Source: Allochromatium humboldtianum (lineage in GTDB: Bacteria; Pseudomonadota; Gammaproteobacteria; Chromatiales; Chromatiaceae). From it: a DNA stretch of 64,000 bases. A program made the translations under genes and the position numbers. Each line of letters begins with the position of its first letter. Position 1 is the first letter of the stretch. Under the pieces are notes generated by a model. That model ran no database searches. It was not told the DNA's origin and worked only from the letters and a program-made list of their open reading frames with translations. Below, piece by piece: positions 42,828 to 52,356 of the stretch. The stretch spans positions 62,001 to 126,000 of the forward strand of contig NZ_JABZEO010000007.1 in assembly GCF_013385175.1 (NCBI RefSeq). The letters are read 5' to 3'.

Positions 42828-44208
42828 GGGTCGATGCTCCCAGTTGAGTGTTGGCGGCGGCCTGGGTCTTGGACTCCAGGGGTTGCGGGTCGAGGATGGC
42901 GACCGTCAGCCGCTCGGGGGTCAGATATTTGCGTGCCACGGCCTGGATCTGCTCGGGCGTCACCTCGGCGAGCCGGTCGACATAGGTATCGGCCAGACGC
43001 CAGTCGAGTCCGATGGTCTCCAGCAGACCGATCTGCATCGCCTGATAGAAGAGTGAATCGCGCTCGAAGACCTTGGCGGCGATCACCTGATTGCGCACCC
43101 GCTCCAGTTCGGCCGGGTCGACCGGCTCGGACTGGACGCGCGTGATCTGCTCGCGCAGAGCCGTTTCGAGCGTCTCGGCGGTCTGGCCCTTGGCCGGCAC
43201 GCCCTCGAACAGGAACAACCCCGGCAGACGCTCGAAGGCGCGATAGCCGGCCCCCGCCGAGGCCGCGATCCGGGCGCCGCGCACCAGCTCGCGTGACAGA
43301 CGCGCACTGTCGCCGCCGTCGAGGATCGAGGACAGCATCTCCAGTGCATAGGGTTCCCAAGGCTCGTCGGCATCGGCCAGCGAAGGCGTCTTGTAGCCCA
43401 TCAATACATAAGACTCCTTGGCGGGAGCCTGGACGCGCAGTCGCTTTTCGCCGAGCTGCTCGGGTTCGGCTCGGGTCTTGGGCGGACGGATGGTCTCGGC
43501 GGCCAGCGGGCCGAAGTGTTTCTCGGCCAGGGTGAAGACCTGCTCGGGGTCCACATCACCCGCGACCACCAGGATGGCGTTGTTGGGCGCATACCAGAGC
43601 CGGTACCAGTCGCGCACGTCGTCCAGACCGAGCTGCTCCAGATCGCCCGGCCAGCCGATGACCGGATTGCGATAGGGCGAGGCGTCATAGGCGGCGGCGC
43701 TGAAACGCTCATAGGTCAGTGACTGCGGATCGTCGTCGGTCCGCATGCGCCGTTCTTCCTTGACCACTTCCAACTCTTTTAGGAATTCCTTCTCGCTGAG
43801 CTTGAGATGCCGCATCCGCTCGGCCTCCAGCTCGAAGGAGACCTCAAGCCGATCATTGGCCAGATTCTGGTAGTAGGCCGTGTAGTCGCGCCCGGTGAAG
43901 GCATTCTCCTCGCCGCCGTTCTCGGCGACGATGCGCGAGAACTCGCCCGGCGCCAGACGCTCGGTACCCTGGAACATCATATGCTCGAGAACGTGCGAGA
44001 CGCCGGTGATGCCGCCGTACTCATAGCTCGACCCGATGCGGTACCAGACCTGTGAGGTCAGGATGGGCGCGCGATGATCGGGTTTGACCAGGATCTTGAG
44101 TCCGTTGTCGAGCTGGCGCTCGTGGACCTCGGTCGCGGCCAGGGTCGCGAGGGACGGCAGGAGCAGGACCGGAAGCAATAAGCGTGGGACGATCGATCGT
44201 CTTGGCAT
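42817..44208 (-). CDS. M16 peptidase family, catalytic zinc subunit
   Basis: From ATG 44208 the product is 463 residues with a signal peptide (about 1-24). The inverted zinc motif is His72-Val-Leu-Glu75-His76 in SHVLEHMMFQGT, and a downstream glutamate ligand is available in the VVKEERR helix (about 150). The N-terminal half has the usual NAFTGRDYTAYYQ segment. The longer frame up to 44340 crosses the ftsY promoter region and is not coding. It is divergent from ftsY, 160 bp apart, and starts the M16-M16-rsmD gene run. Confidence 0.93.
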   Translation of the reverse strand: MPRRSIVPRLLLPVLLLPSLATLAATEVHERQLDNGLKILVKPDHRAPILTSQVWYRIGSSYEYGGITGVSHVLEHMMFQGTERLAPGEFSRIVAENGGEENAFTGRDYTAYYQNLANDRLEVSFELEAERMRHLKLSEKEFLKELEVVKEERRMRTDDDPQSLTYERFSAAAYDASPYRNPVIGWPGDLEQLGLDDVRDWYRLWYAPNNAILVVAGDVDPEQVFTLAEKHFGPLAAETIRPPKTRAEPEQLGEKRLRVQAPAKESYVLMGYKTPSLADADEPWEPYALEMLSSILDGGDSARLSRELVRGARIAASAGAGYRAFERLPGLFLFEGVPAKGQTAETLETALREQITRVQSEPVDPAELERVRNQVIAAKVFERDSLFYQAMQIGLLETIGLDWRLADTYVDRLAEVTPEQIQAVARKYLTPERLTVAILDPQPLESKTQAAANTQLGASTHVR

Positions 44209-44368
44209 GAGCAATGATGAACCCTTGGCTGATTTGAACTGGATGCGCTTCGACCCGCGCCCGATCGATAAGGTTCGGGGCGATCGAGCGGACGATCTGG
44301 TAGCATTGGGGGCCGAACTCAATGGCCGAGCGCCACCCACCCGATCATCGACCCTGAAGCATCACCCT

Positions 44369-45673
44369 ATGTTCCGTTTCGGAAAAAAACAGGAGACGCC
44401 CGACCGGGCAGCTCCGGCTTCAAACGCCCCCGAATCGAGCGCGGCCAAGCCGGATCCGGCGCCGCGTGACGCTTCTCACGCCCAACCGGCGAGCGAGTCC
44501 CCGGCACCCAAGAAGCCCTGGTTCGGCAAACTCTTTCGCTCGAACAAGCCGGTGGTCGCCGAGCTGGAACCGACCGCGACTCCCGAGCCAGCGCCTGTCG
44601 CCGCCGAACCCGCACGCGAACCGTCGCCGCCGAAGACTCGACCGGCGTCGTCCAAGCCTGTGGCGACCAGGGCACCAACCAAGGCGCCCGAACCCTCGAC
44701 CCTCGTCAGCGCCCAATCTCAGGTCGAGCCCGGCTCCGAGCCGGAGACCGCGCCCAAACACAGCGCACTGGCACGTCTGCGCGAACGTCTCTCCAAGTCA
44801 CGCACCCAACTCGGCGGCGGACTCGGCAGCCTGCTGCGCGGACGCCGGAAGATCGACGACGACCTGCTCGAAGAACTCGAGACCCTGCTCATCACCGCCG
44901 ATGTCGGCATCGAGACCAGCACACGCCTCATCGCCGATCTCACCGCGCGGGTGAAGCGCAAGAAGATCACCGACCCCGAAGCGCTGCTCGCGGCGCTCAA
45001 GGAGGATCTGCGCGCCATCCTGCGCACTGTCGACGGTCCGGTCAAGCAGCCCGCGCCCGGCAAACCTCAGGTCGTCCTCATGGTCGGCGTCAACGGCGCC
45101 GGCAAGACCACCACCATCGGCAAGCTCGCCAAGCGTCTGCAAGAGGACGGCAACAGCGTCATGCTCGCCGCCGGCGACACCTTCCGCGCCGCCGCCGTCG
45201 AACAGCTGGAGACCTGGGGCGAGCGCAACGGCGTGCCGGTCGTCGCCCAGCACACGGGCGCCGACTCGGCCTCGGTGATCTTCGACGCCCTCCAGGCCGC
45301 CACCGCGCGCGGAGCCGACGTGCTGATCGCCGACACCGCCGGCCGACTGCACACCAAGACCAATCTCATGGACGAACTCTCCAAGGTCGCGCGCGTGCTC
45401 AAGAAGCTCGACCCCGAGGCGCCGCACGAGGTGATGCTGGTGGTCGACGCCACCACGGGCCAGAACGCGCTCAACCAGGCCGAGCACTTCCATCGCGCCG
45501 TGGGTCTGACCGGCATCACGCTCACCAAGCTCGACGGCACGGCCAAGGGCGGTATCCTGTTCGCCATCGCCGAGCGGCTGGGAGTACCGATCCGCTTCAT
45601 CGGCGTGGGCGAATCGATCGAAGATCTGCGCCCCTTCGATCCCGACGAGTTCGTCGAGGCCCTGCTCGGCTAG
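44369..45673 (+). CDS. ftsY: Signal recognition particle receptor FtsY
   Basis: FtsY docks SRP-ribosome complexes at the inner membrane. From ATG 44369 the product is 434 residues: an N-terminal lysine start (MFRFGKKQETPD), a low-complexity Pro/Ala/Glu A domain (about 10-140), the N helical bundle (about 145-225) and the GTPase G domain with GVNGAGKTTTIGKLAKRL, DTFRAAAVEQL, DTAGRLHTK and TKLDGTAKGG. The frame is open upstream to 44084, within the oppositely oriented M16 gene, and that part is not FtsY-like. It heads the conserved ftsY-ftsE-ftsX unit. Confidence 0.96.
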   Translation: MFRFGKKQETPDRAAPASNAPESSAAKPDPAPRDASHAQPASESPAPKKPWFGKLFRSNKPVVAELEPTATPEPAPVAAEPAREPSPPKTRPASSKPVATRAPTKAPEPSTLVSAQSQVEPGSEPETAPKHSALARLRERLSKSRTQLGGGLGSLLRGRRKIDDDLLEELETLLITADVGIETSTRLIADLTARVKRKKITDPEALLAALKEDLRAILRTVDGPVKQPAPGKPQVVLMVGVNGAGKTTTIGKLAKRLQEDGNSVMLAAGDTFRAAAVEQLETWGERNGVPVVAQHTGADSASVIFDALQAATARGADVLIADTAGRLHTKTNLMDELSKVARVLKKLDPEAPHEVMLVVDATTGQNALNQAEHFHRAVGLTGITLTKLDGTAKGGILFAIAERLGVPIRFIGVGESIEDLRPFDPDEFVEALLG

Positions 45674-45710
45674 CACGCCCGGAAATCCTGCGAAGAGGTG
45701 TGAGCGACTG

Positions 45711-46379
45711 ATGATCCGCTTCCAGAACGTCTTCAAGCGTTATCCCGAGCGCGGTGAGGCCCTGTCCGCCATCGATTTCGAGATCCAGACCGGCGAGATG
45801 GTCTTCCTGACCGGACACTCGGGCGCCGGCAAGAGCACCCTGCTGCGTCTGATCGGGCTGCTCGAACGTCCCTCGCGCGGACAGGTGCTGGTCAACGGCC
45901 GCAACCTCGGCACCCTGCCGCGCCGCGAGATCCCGCAGCATCGCCGTCAGGTCGGCATGATCTTCCAGGATCATCGATTGCTGCCGGACCGCACCATCTT
46001 CGACAACGTCGCCCTGCCGCTGGTGGTCACGGGCGTCCATCCCAAGGAGATCGGTCGCCGGGTACGCGCGGCACTCGATCAGGTCGGTCTGCTCAAGCGC
46101 GAGCGCGCCACGCCCATGGCACTCTCGGGCGGCGAGCAGCAGCGCGTGGGCATCGCGCGCGCCCTGGTCGGTCGCCCGCCGGTACTGCTGGCCGACGAGC
46201 CGACCGGCAATCTCGACCCGGATCTGTCGCGCGAGATCTTCGAACTCTTCGAACGCTTCAAATATGTCGGCGTGACCCTGCTGATCGCGACCCATGATTT
46301 CTCGCTGGTCAGCGATCTGCGCCATCGCACCCTGACCCTGGACGAGGGTCGACTCACCCGCGACACGGGGGCCTGGTGA
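45711..46379 (+). CDS. ftsE: Cell division ATP-binding protein FtsE
   Basis: FtsE is the ATPase of the FtsEX complex that controls septal peptidoglycan hydrolases. The 222-residue ABC protein has Walker [11 protein letters not shown]-loop [13 protein letters not shown], the signature [15 protein letters not shown] and Walker [15 protein letters not shown]. It begins 37 bp after ftsY. The stop overlaps the ftsX GTG. Confidence 0.97.
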   Translation: MIRFQNVFKRYPERGEALSAIDFEIQTGEMVFLTGHSGAGKSTLLRLIGLLERPSRGQVLVNGRNLGTLPRREIPQHRRQVGMIFQDHRLLPDRTIFDNVALPLVVTGVHPKEIGRRVRAALDQVGLLKRERATPMALSGGEQQRVGIARALVGRPPVLLADEPTGNLDPDLSREIFELFERFKYVGVTLLIATHDFSLVSDLRHRTLTLDEGRLTRDTGAW

Positions 46380-47365
46380 GCATGGCCAGACGCGTTCATC
46401 CACGCCCGCCCCGCGCCTCGCGCATCCGCACACCCAGGTTCCTGGAGCGCCCTGGGATCTGGTTCAACCAGCATCTGCAAACGCTCATCGAGACGCTGGG
46501 CCGGCTACGCGCCAATCCCGTGCCCTCGACCATGACCGTGGCCGTGATCGGCATCTCGCTCGCCCTGCCCGCTGCACTCTATGTGTTGAGCGAGAATCTG
46601 CGCGCCATGGCCGGCGGCTGGGATCAGACGGCGGCGATCTCGCTCTTCCTCGATCTAGAGATCGACGACCGGAAGGCGGCGGATCTGGCCGAACGGCTCA
46701 GAGCTTGGGAGGAGGTCGCGCGCGTCAACCTCATCACGCGCGATCAGGCGCTGGCCGAGTTCCGCGATCTGGGCGGCTTCGAGGATGCGCTCGACAAGAT
46801 CACCAAGAACCCGCTACCGAACGTGCTGGCCGTCTATCCGACCCCCGAGCACGCCGAGCCGGAGCGACTGGCAGCCGTGCAGGAACGCCTCCTGGATCTG
46901 CCCGAGGCGGATTTCGCGCGCATGGATACCCTGTGGCTGCAACGTCTGCAAGCGATCCTGGATCTGGTTCAGGTGGTCGCGCTACTGCTCGGCGGTCTGC
47001 TCGGGATCGGCGTGCTGTTGATCGTGGGCAACACCATTCGACTGGAGATCCTCAACCGACGCATCGAGATCGAGATCATGGAACTGGTCGGCGCCACGGC
47101 GGCCTTCATCCGCCGGCCCTTTCTCTACACGGGCGCCTGGTACGGCCTGCTGGGCGGGCTGACGGCCTGGTTCCTGGTGACGCTGGCGATCCTGGTGCTA
47201 CAAGGCTATGTCTCGCGACTGGCCTCCCTGTATCACAGCGAGTTCAGGCTCGCGGGGCTCGGGTTCGTCGATACCGGCTCCATGCTCGGCGCCGGTATGC
47301 TGCTCGGACTCATCGGTAGCCGGCTGGCGGTCAACCATCATCTTCAAGGTGCCAAGCCCGCCTGA
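46376..47365 (+). CDS. ftsX: Cell division protein FtsX
   Basis: FtsX is the four-helix membrane partner of FtsE. The product is 329 residues from GTG 46376 (GTGA overlap with ftsE), or 327 from ATG 46382. A basic, proline-rich cytoplasmic N-terminus precedes helix 1 (about 58-75); a periplasmic domain (about 80-200) contains the FtsX-type [10 protein letters not shown]; three more helices follow, with [23 protein letters not shown] in between. rpoH, often the next gene, is absent; the neighbour converges five bases away. Confidence 0.95.
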   Translation: MSMARRVHPRPPRASRIRTPRFLERPGIWFNQHLQTLIETLGRLRANPVPSTMTVAVIGISLALPAALYVLSENLRAMAGGWDQTAAISLFLDLEIDDRKAADLAERLRAWEEVARVNLITRDQALAEFRDLGGFEDALDKITKNPLPNVLAVYPTPEHAEPERLAAVQERLLDLPEADFARMDTLWLQRLQAILDLVQVVALLLGGLLGIGVLLIVGNTIRLEILNRRIEIEIMELVGATAAFIRRPFLYTGAWYGLLGGLTAWFLVTLAILVLQGYVSRLASLYHSEFRLAGLGFVDTGSMLGAGMLLGLIGSRLAVNHHLQGAKPA

Positions 47366-47369
47366 GGCT

Positions 47370-48140
47370 CTATGGCGCGTGCGACTCGGCCAGTCGCACG
47401 CCCTCCGGCAATTCGATCCGCATACTGATCGGCAGATGATCCGAGAGCGCATAGTCGACCACGCGCGCCGCGACGACCTCGATCGGGCGTGACACAAGGA
47501 TGTGATCGAGATTGTGGCGCGGGCGCCAGCTCGGGAAGGTCTTGAGTTCGCAATCCAGACCGCGCATCCCGGAGCGGCGGACCATGTTGCGCAACCCTTT
47601 GGAGTTGCAGCCGCAGTTGAAGTCGCCCATCAGCACCAGATAGGGGTAGGTATGGGCGAGTTGGCTCAGATACTCGAGCTGGAGCCGGCGCGCGTTCCAG
47701 CCGAGCGCCAGATGCACGATGCCGATGGCCAAGACCCCGCCGTCGTCGAGCGCGAACTCGGCCACCACCACGCCGCGTCCGGGCAACCCCGGCAGACGAT
47801 GCTCGGTGATGCAGACCGGACGCGGACGGGCGAGCAGACCATTGCTGTGCTGGGCGAAGGGCGCCAGATTGCGGTTGATCTGACGATACCAATGTGGAAA
47901 AGCGCCCTGAGTGGCCAGATACTGGGTCTGGTCGACATAGGAACTGCGCAGACTGCCGGCGTCGACCTCCTGCAACCCGACCACGTCGAACTGACGCAGT
48001 AACTGGGCGATGCGCGCCAGATTGGCCAGACGCCCGGGATGGGGCAGCAGATGCTTCCAGCTATTGACCAGATAGTCGCTGTACTGACGCGACTCGATGC
48101 CGGCCTGGACGTTGTAGCTGAGCAGATTCAGTTGGCGCAT
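47370..48140 (-). CDS. Endonuclease/exonuclease/phosphatase (EEP) family hydrolase
   Basis: The 256-residue protein (ATG 48140) has the EEP metal-dependent hydrolase fold: LNLLSYNVQAGI at the start, GLQEVDAG with the metal-binding glutamate, a catalytic His in GIVHLALGW, LMGDFNCGCNS, LDHILVSRPI and the terminal SDHLPI. Substrates in this superfamily range from DNA to phospholipids, so none can be assigned. No signal peptide is seen. Its start overlaps the end of the DUF167 gene by 13 bp, placing it at the end of the rph-to-yggU run. Confidence 0.88.
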   Translation of the reverse strand: MRQLNLLSYNVQAGIESRQYSDYLVNSWKHLLPHPGRLANLARIAQLLRQFDVVGLQEVDAGSLRSSYVDQTQYLATQGAFPHWYRQINRNLAPFAQHSNGLLARPRPVCITEHRLPGLPGRGVVVAEFALDDGGVLAIGIVHLALGWNARRLQLEYLSQLAHTYPYLVLMGDFNCGCNSKGLRNMVRRSGMRGLDCELKTFPSWRPRHNLDHILVSRPIEVVAARVVDYALSDHLPISMRIELPEGVRLAESHAP

Positions 48141-48430
48141 GTCGCTGTTCCGACCGGCAGCGGCAGTTGGCGCGGACACTGGATGCGCAGTCGCTTGTAG
48201 CGTGCCTGCTCGCCGCTGAGGATCTCGACCTGCGACAGGGTCACGTCGAAAGCGTCGGCGATGAAGCGTCGTAGCGCCTGATTTGCCTTGCCCTCGACCG
48301 GCGGCGCCTTGAGCCTGACCCGATAGTAGTCACCGCTCGGGTCCGGCTCGACGAAGGCGTCCTTGGGTGCGCGCGGCTGCACCCGCACGCGCAGTTCCAG
48401 ATCCTCGCCGTCCCAGCGATACCAGCTCAC
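48128..48430 (-). CDS. yggU: DUF167 / YggU family protein
   Basis: This 100-residue protein starts with GTG 48430. It carries the family core: LRVRVQPRAPKDAF, then VRLKAPPVEGKANQALRRF, then VEILSGEQARYKRLRI. The family is small, basic and widespread beside yggT; its function is unknown. It lies 13 bp after yggT and overlaps the EEP gene. Confidence 0.92.
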   Translation of the reverse strand: MSWYRWDGEDLELRVRVQPRAPKDAFVEPDPSGDYYRVRLKAPPVEGKANQALRRFIADAFDVTLSQVEILSGEQARYKRLRIQCPRQLPLPVGTATCAN

Positions 48431-48443
48431 CGCCGCCGGTCCG

Positions 48444-49019
48444 TCAGAAGGGACTGGCGACCAGCCATTTGAGCGGCGGGATCAGCAGCATGTTGAGCAG
48501 CACCAGACCGATCATGACCAGCATCGGCGAGAGATCGATGCCGCCGATCGGTCGGATCACGCGCTGGGCCGGACGCATCACGGGCGCGGTCAGCCGGTCG
48601 AGCAGGGCGGTCGCCGGATTGTAGGGGTCGGGATTGACCCAGCTCAGGATGACCCGGATCAGGATCGCGAACAGGAAGATGTTGATGAAGAGTTCGACCA
48701 TGCTCGGGATCGCCCAGCCGAAGGCGCCGAACAGCGAGCGGTCCAGTCCGACGACCAGCGCCATCAGCCCCAGCTCGACCGCCGACAGCAGCCAGATCAG
48801 CACCAGCGCCGCCAGATCCAGGCCGCCATAGCCGGGCACGATCCGGCGCAGCGGACGCAGGACCGGCGTGGTGATCCGCACGACGAACTGCGAGATGGGA
48901 TTGTAGAAATCGGCCCGCACCCATTGCAGCAGGAAGCGCAGCGCCACCACCGCGATATAGAGCCCGAACAGAGTCTGGATCAGAAAGACCAGCGGGTCGA
49001 GCAGATAGGAACCTGTCAT
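48444..49019 (-). CDS. yggT: YggT family membrane protein
   Basis: The 191-residue inner-membrane protein consists of two similar halves. Each has membrane helices and the YggT motif: the first half LRFLLQWVRADFYNPISQFVVRITTP, in pieces, and the second LIRVILSWVNPDPYNPATALLDRLTAP, also in pieces. Its role is unresolved; it is linked to cation homeostasis or division in some bacteria. The ATG overlaps the proC stop (ATGA). Confidence 0.93.
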   Translation of the reverse strand: MTGSYLLDPLVFLIQTLFGLYIAVVALRFLLQWVRADFYNPISQFVVRITTPVLRPLRRIVPGYGGLDLAALVLIWLLSAVELGLMALVVGLDRSLFGAFGWAIPSMVELFINIFLFAILIRVILSWVNPDPYNPATALLDRLTAPVMRPAQRVIRPIGGIDLSPMLVMIGLVLLNMLLIPPLKWLVASPF

Positions 49020-49846
49020 GGGGCCTCCGAGAGTGTTTTCGACAGCTCGACGGCGCGATCAAGCGCCGCGCGCGCGGCGCGTTCGACCAGGGCGCGCAGG
49101 TCGGCCTCGTCGAAGACCGCGAGCGCGCGCTCGGTGGTGCCGCCGGGCGAAGTCACTTGCTCGCGCAGGCGCGCCGGCGGATCGGCGCTCTCCATGGCCA
49201 TCTTGGCCGCGCCGAGTGCGGTCTGGATGGTCAGTAGCCGTGCCGTCTCGCCGTCCAGGCCCAGTTCGATCGCGGCCTGCTCCAGCGCCTCCATGAAGAG
49301 GAAGAAATAGGCTGGACCGCTGCCCGAGATGGCCGTGACCGCGTCGATGTGCGATTCGTCCTCGACCCAACGCACCAGACCCACGGCGCGCAGGATGGTC
49401 TCGGCGCGGTTGCGGCCCTCGGTGTCGACCTCGGGGCTGGCGTGCAACCCGATGGCGCCGGTCTGCACCATGGCCGGGGTGTTGGGCATGGCGCGCACGA
49501 TCGGCAGGGGCGCGCCGAGCCAGCGCTGAATGGTCTGTTCGGGCACGCCGGCCATCACCGAGACGATCAGCGGACGCCGATCGGCCAGGAGCGGCGCGAG
49601 CTCGGCGCAGACCGAAGCGGCCAGCTGCGGCTTGACGCAGAGCACCAGGGTCTCGGCCTCGGCGAGCGCCTCGGCGTTGCCGGCGAGTGCGCGCACGCCG
49701 AGACTGGCCTGCAGAGCATGACGCCGTTCGGGACTGGGGTCGGAGACCTGGATGGCATGCGGCGCATAGCCGTCGGCGATCAGACCGGCAATCAGACTGG
49801 TGGCCATGTTGCCGCCACCGATGAAGCGAATGTTGGCTGTACTCAT
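49016..49846 (-). CDS. proC: Pyrroline-5-carboxylate reductase
   Basis: ProC reduces pyrroline-5-carboxylate to proline with NAD(P)H. From ATG 49846 the product is 276 residues: a Rossmann start (IRFIGGGNMATSLIAGL), IVRAMPNTPAMV, and the C-terminal signature ISGSGPAYFFLFMEAL followed by REQVTSPGGTTERAL. A frame open upstream to 50059 is antisense noise inside the yggS 3' part. It lies 61 bp after yggS, a conserved pairing. Confidence 0.97.
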   Translation of the reverse strand: MSTANIRFIGGGNMATSLIAGLIADGYAPHAIQVSDPSPERRHALQASLGVRALAGNAEALAEAETLVLCVKPQLAASVCAELAPLLADRRPLIVSVMAGVPEQTIQRWLGAPLPIVRAMPNTPAMVQTGAIGLHASPEVDTEGRNRAETILRAVGLVRWVEDESHIDAVTAISGSGPAYFFLFMEALEQAAIELGLDGETARLLTIQTALGAAKMAMESADPPARLREQVTSPGGTTERALAVFDEADLRALVERAARAALDRAVELSKTLSEAP

Positions 49847-49907
49847 GTCAACGGCTACGGATTCAGTGTGACAGTCGATGAACCATTGTACGGCAATTTT
49901 CGCGCCG

Positions 49908-50609
49908 TCATCCGTCAGTGGGGCGCGCGCCGAAGACCGCCGTGCCGATGCGGACCTGGGTCGCCCCTTCCAGGATCGCGGCCTCCAGATCGTCGGACAT
50001 GCCCATCGAGAGCACGTCGAGCGGGCAGTCGGGCGTCGCCAGCCGGTCACGCAGTTCACGCAGTTCTCGGAACGGGCGGCGCTGCTCGGTCTCGTCCTCG
50101 GACGGCGCCGGCAGGGTCATGAGTCCGCGCACGCGCAGGCCGGGGAGTTCGCGGCACTGTTCCAGGAGTGCGCCGACCTCATCGGGTTCGACACCGCCCT
50201 TGCTCGCCTCGCCGCTCAGGTTGATCTGGAGACAGACGTTAAGGGGCGGACGGCCCGCCGGACGCTGTTCGCTCAAACGTCGCGCATGGGCCGCATCGGC
50301 CAGACCATGCACCCAATCGAAGCGGGCCGCGATCTGGCGCGTCTTGTTGGACTGGATACGACCGATGAAATGCCACTCGATGTCAGAGAGATCCACAAGC
50401 AGCGCCTGCTTGTCGAGCGCCTCCTGCAGATAGCTCTCGCCGAAGGCGCGTTGACCGGCGGCATGGGCGGCGCGGATGGCTTCGGCCGGTTGCTTCTTGC
50501 TCACCGCGATCAGAACGACCGAGCCGGCCGGACGACAGGCGCGCTCGGTCGCCGCCTGAATGCGCGCAAGAACCTGATTGCGATGCTGGGCGATGTCGCT
50601 GGGTGTCAT
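49908..50609 (-). CDS. yggS: PLP homeostasis protein (YggS/PROSC family)
   Basis: YggS binds pyridoxal phosphate without enzymatic activity and balances PLP and amino acid pools. From ATG 50609 the product is 233 residues with an alanine-racemase-like barrel. The PLP lysine sits in [13 protein letters not shown], and [24 protein letters not shown] and [18 protein letters not shown] are diagnostic. The ATG overlaps the rdgB stop (ATGA). Confidence 0.96.
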   Translation of the reverse strand: MTPSDIAQHRNQVLARIQAATERACRPAGSVVLIAVSKKQPAEAIRAAHAAGQRAFGESYLQEALDKQALLVDLSDIEWHFIGRIQSNKTRQIAARFDWVHGLADAAHARRLSEQRPAGRPPLNVCLQINLSGEASKGGVEPDEVGALLEQCRELPGLRVRGLMTLPAPSEDETEQRRPFRELRELRDRLATPDCPLDVLSMGMSDDLEAAILEGATQVRIGTAVFGARPTDG

Positions 50610-51214
50610 GCCGAAAGCTGCTCCTGCAATCGTCGCAACGCCTGACCGCGATGACTGAGCCGGTTCTTGGTGTCGGGGTCGAGTTCCGCTGAGCTGCATC
50701 CGTGGCCCGGAACCAGGAAGATCGGATCATAGCCGAAACCGTTGCTACCGCGCGGCTCGAACAGGATTCGACCCTCCCAGGCGCCCTGGCAGATCAGCGG
50801 CGTCGGATCCTCGGCATGGCGCAGATAGACCAGCACGCACTGGAAGCGCGCCGTGCGCTCGGCCTCGGGCACCTCCGCGAGATCAGTGAGCAGCTTGCGC
50901 AGATTGGCCTCGTCCGTGGCGCCCGAACCGGCATAGCGGGCAGAATAGATGCCGGGCGCGCCGCGCAGTGCGTCGACCTCCAGTCCCGAGTCGTCGGCGA
51001 TGGCCGGCAGTCCGCTGTGACGCGCCGCGTTGCGCGCCTTGAGGATGGCGTTCTCGACGAAGGTCAGGCCGGTCTCCTCGGCCTCGGGGACGCCGTACTC
51101 GCCCTGAGGGCGGATATGGATCCGGGACTCGGCCAGCAGGCGTTCGATCTCACGGACCTTGCCGGCGTTGTTGCTGGCCAGGACGATGGTTTCGCCGATA
51201 TGCGATCGCGTCAT
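50606..51214 (-). CDS. rdgB: dITP/XTP pyrophosphatase
   Basis: RdgB hydrolyses deaminated purine nucleoside triphosphates (dITP, XTP) to keep them out of DNA. The 202-residue HAM1-family protein shows the start [18 protein letters not shown], the core [42 protein letters not shown] and the end [13 protein letters not shown]. It follows rph by five bases and overlaps yggS. Confidence 0.97.
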   Translation of the reverse strand: MTRSHIGETIVLASNNAGKVREIERLLAESRIHIRPQGEYGVPEAEETGLTFVENAILKARNAARHSGLPAIADDSGLEVDALRGAPGIYSARYAGSGATDEANLRKLLTDLAEVPEAERTARFQCVLVYLRHAEDPTPLICQGAWEGRILFEPRGSNGFGYDPIFLVPGHGCSSAELDPDTKNRLSHRGQALRRLQEQLSA

Positions 51215-51219
51215 GAACC

Positions 51220-51936
51220 TCAGACCTCCAGCGCGGCGCGTTGCGCAGCCTGGATGGAGCGGATGCCGGCGGCGCCCAGTTCCAGCAGCGCATCGAGTTC
51301 GGCACGGGTGAAGGGATGGCCCTCGGCGGTCCCCTGGACCTCGATGAAGCGCCCCTCGCCATCCATCACAAGATTCATGTCGGTCTCGGCGGACGAATCC
51401 TCGGCATAGTCGAGATCGAGCACGGGCACACCCTGATAGACGCCGACCGAGACGGCAGCGATCTGGGTCTCGATCGGATCGACCGTCAGTTCGCCGGCGG
51501 CCAGCAGACGGTCGATGGCCTCGCGCAACGCGACCCAGGCGCCAGTGATGGCGGCGGTGCGGGTGCCGCCGTCAGCCTGGAGCACGTCGCAGTCGAGCGT
51601 GATGGTGCGCTCGCCAATCGCATTGAGATCCACGGCGGCCCGCAGCGCGCGCCCGATCAGACGCTGGATCTCCAGGGTGCGTCCGCCCTGCTTGCCACGC
51701 GCCGCCTCACGCGGCATGCGCTCGCCGGTCGAACGCGGCAGCATCCCATATTCGGCCGTGATCCAGCCCTGGCCCTTGCCTTTGAGGAAGGGCGGCACAC
51801 GCGGCTCGACGCTGGCGGTGCAGAGCACGCGCGTGTCGCCGAATTCGACGAGCACCGAACCCTCGGCATGACGGGTGAAACCGCGCGTGAAGCGGATGGG
51901 GCGCGCCTCATCGGGGCGACGTTGGGAGGGTCTCAT
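51220..51936 (-). CDS. rph: Ribonuclease PH
   Basis: RNase PH trims tRNA 3' ends by phosphorolysis. From ATG 51936 the product is 238 residues, starting [19 protein letters not shown] like other family members. An in-frame ATG at 51957 adds seven residues and neither has a strong ribosome site. Signatures: [50 protein letters not shown] and [16 protein letters not shown]. It heads the rph-rdgB-yggS-proC-yggT-yggU-EEP operon. Confidence 0.97.
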   Translation of the reverse strand: MRPSQRRPDEARPIRFTRGFTRHAEGSVLVEFGDTRVLCTASVEPRVPPFLKGKGQGWITAEYGMLPRSTGERMPREAARGKQGGRTLEIQRLIGRALRAAVDLNAIGERTITLDCDVLQADGGTRTAAITGAWVALREAIDRLLAAGELTVDPIETQIAAVSVGVYQGVPVLDLDYAEDSSAETDMNLVMDGEGRFIEVQGTAEGHPFTRAELDALLELGAAGIRSIQAAQRAALEV

Positions 51937-52256
51937 GTTGCTTGGCGGCTCCGGCATTGGGATAGACGGGCACAGTGTACTTCGACCGTGGCGAGTAGGG
52001 CCAATGTCGATGCCCTAGACTCATGAAAGCACAGACATGGAGCGCTCCTTGTGGCATCCCGAACGCCTTGCCGCTAAGATGCGCCTGATTCGACATAGGA
52101 TCCCGCCACAGGCCTCCGAAGCCTAGTTGCGGATACGGATCAAATGGATGTACAGAGACTTCGACCGGATTCGAAACGTCTTCGACTCGACCAAGACTCA
52201 AGGGTGCTGCAAAAAAGATACATTTGTTGCTGGTGTGTCTTTTTTCGCCCAATCTG
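51937..52256. other. Upstream part of the rph-porin divergent intergenic region
   Basis: The gap between rph and the porin gene is 420 bp. Its first 320 bp hold no gene I can support; the 120-codon minus-strand frame at 51908-52270 overlaps rph and has no family features. The last part (52200-52300) is markedly AT-richer than the rest of the window, with A and T runs near 52210-52245 that may bind regulators upstream of the porin promoter. Confidence 0.4.
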
Positions 52257-52285
52257 TTGCAAAACGCCATTTCGTACTCTATAGT
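52257..52285 (+). promoter_or_regulatory. Sigma70-type promoter of the porin gene
   Basis: TTGCAA (52257-52262) and TATAGT (52280-52285) are spaced by the ideal 17 bp. The predicted transcript starts near 52292, giving a leader of about 65 nt. Flanking A/T runs upstream could act as an UP element. Confidence 0.65.
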
Positions 52286-52356
52286 TCACAGCGCAAAGCA
52301 TGATTGCGCTCGGTTTCTGCAGTCAAACTGACAAATTCACAACAGCGGAGAACAGC

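Noticed and set aside
51908-52270. 120-codon minus-strand frame upstream of rph
   Set aside because: Overlaps the rph start, covers the porin promoter, has no ribosome site and no recognisable features.
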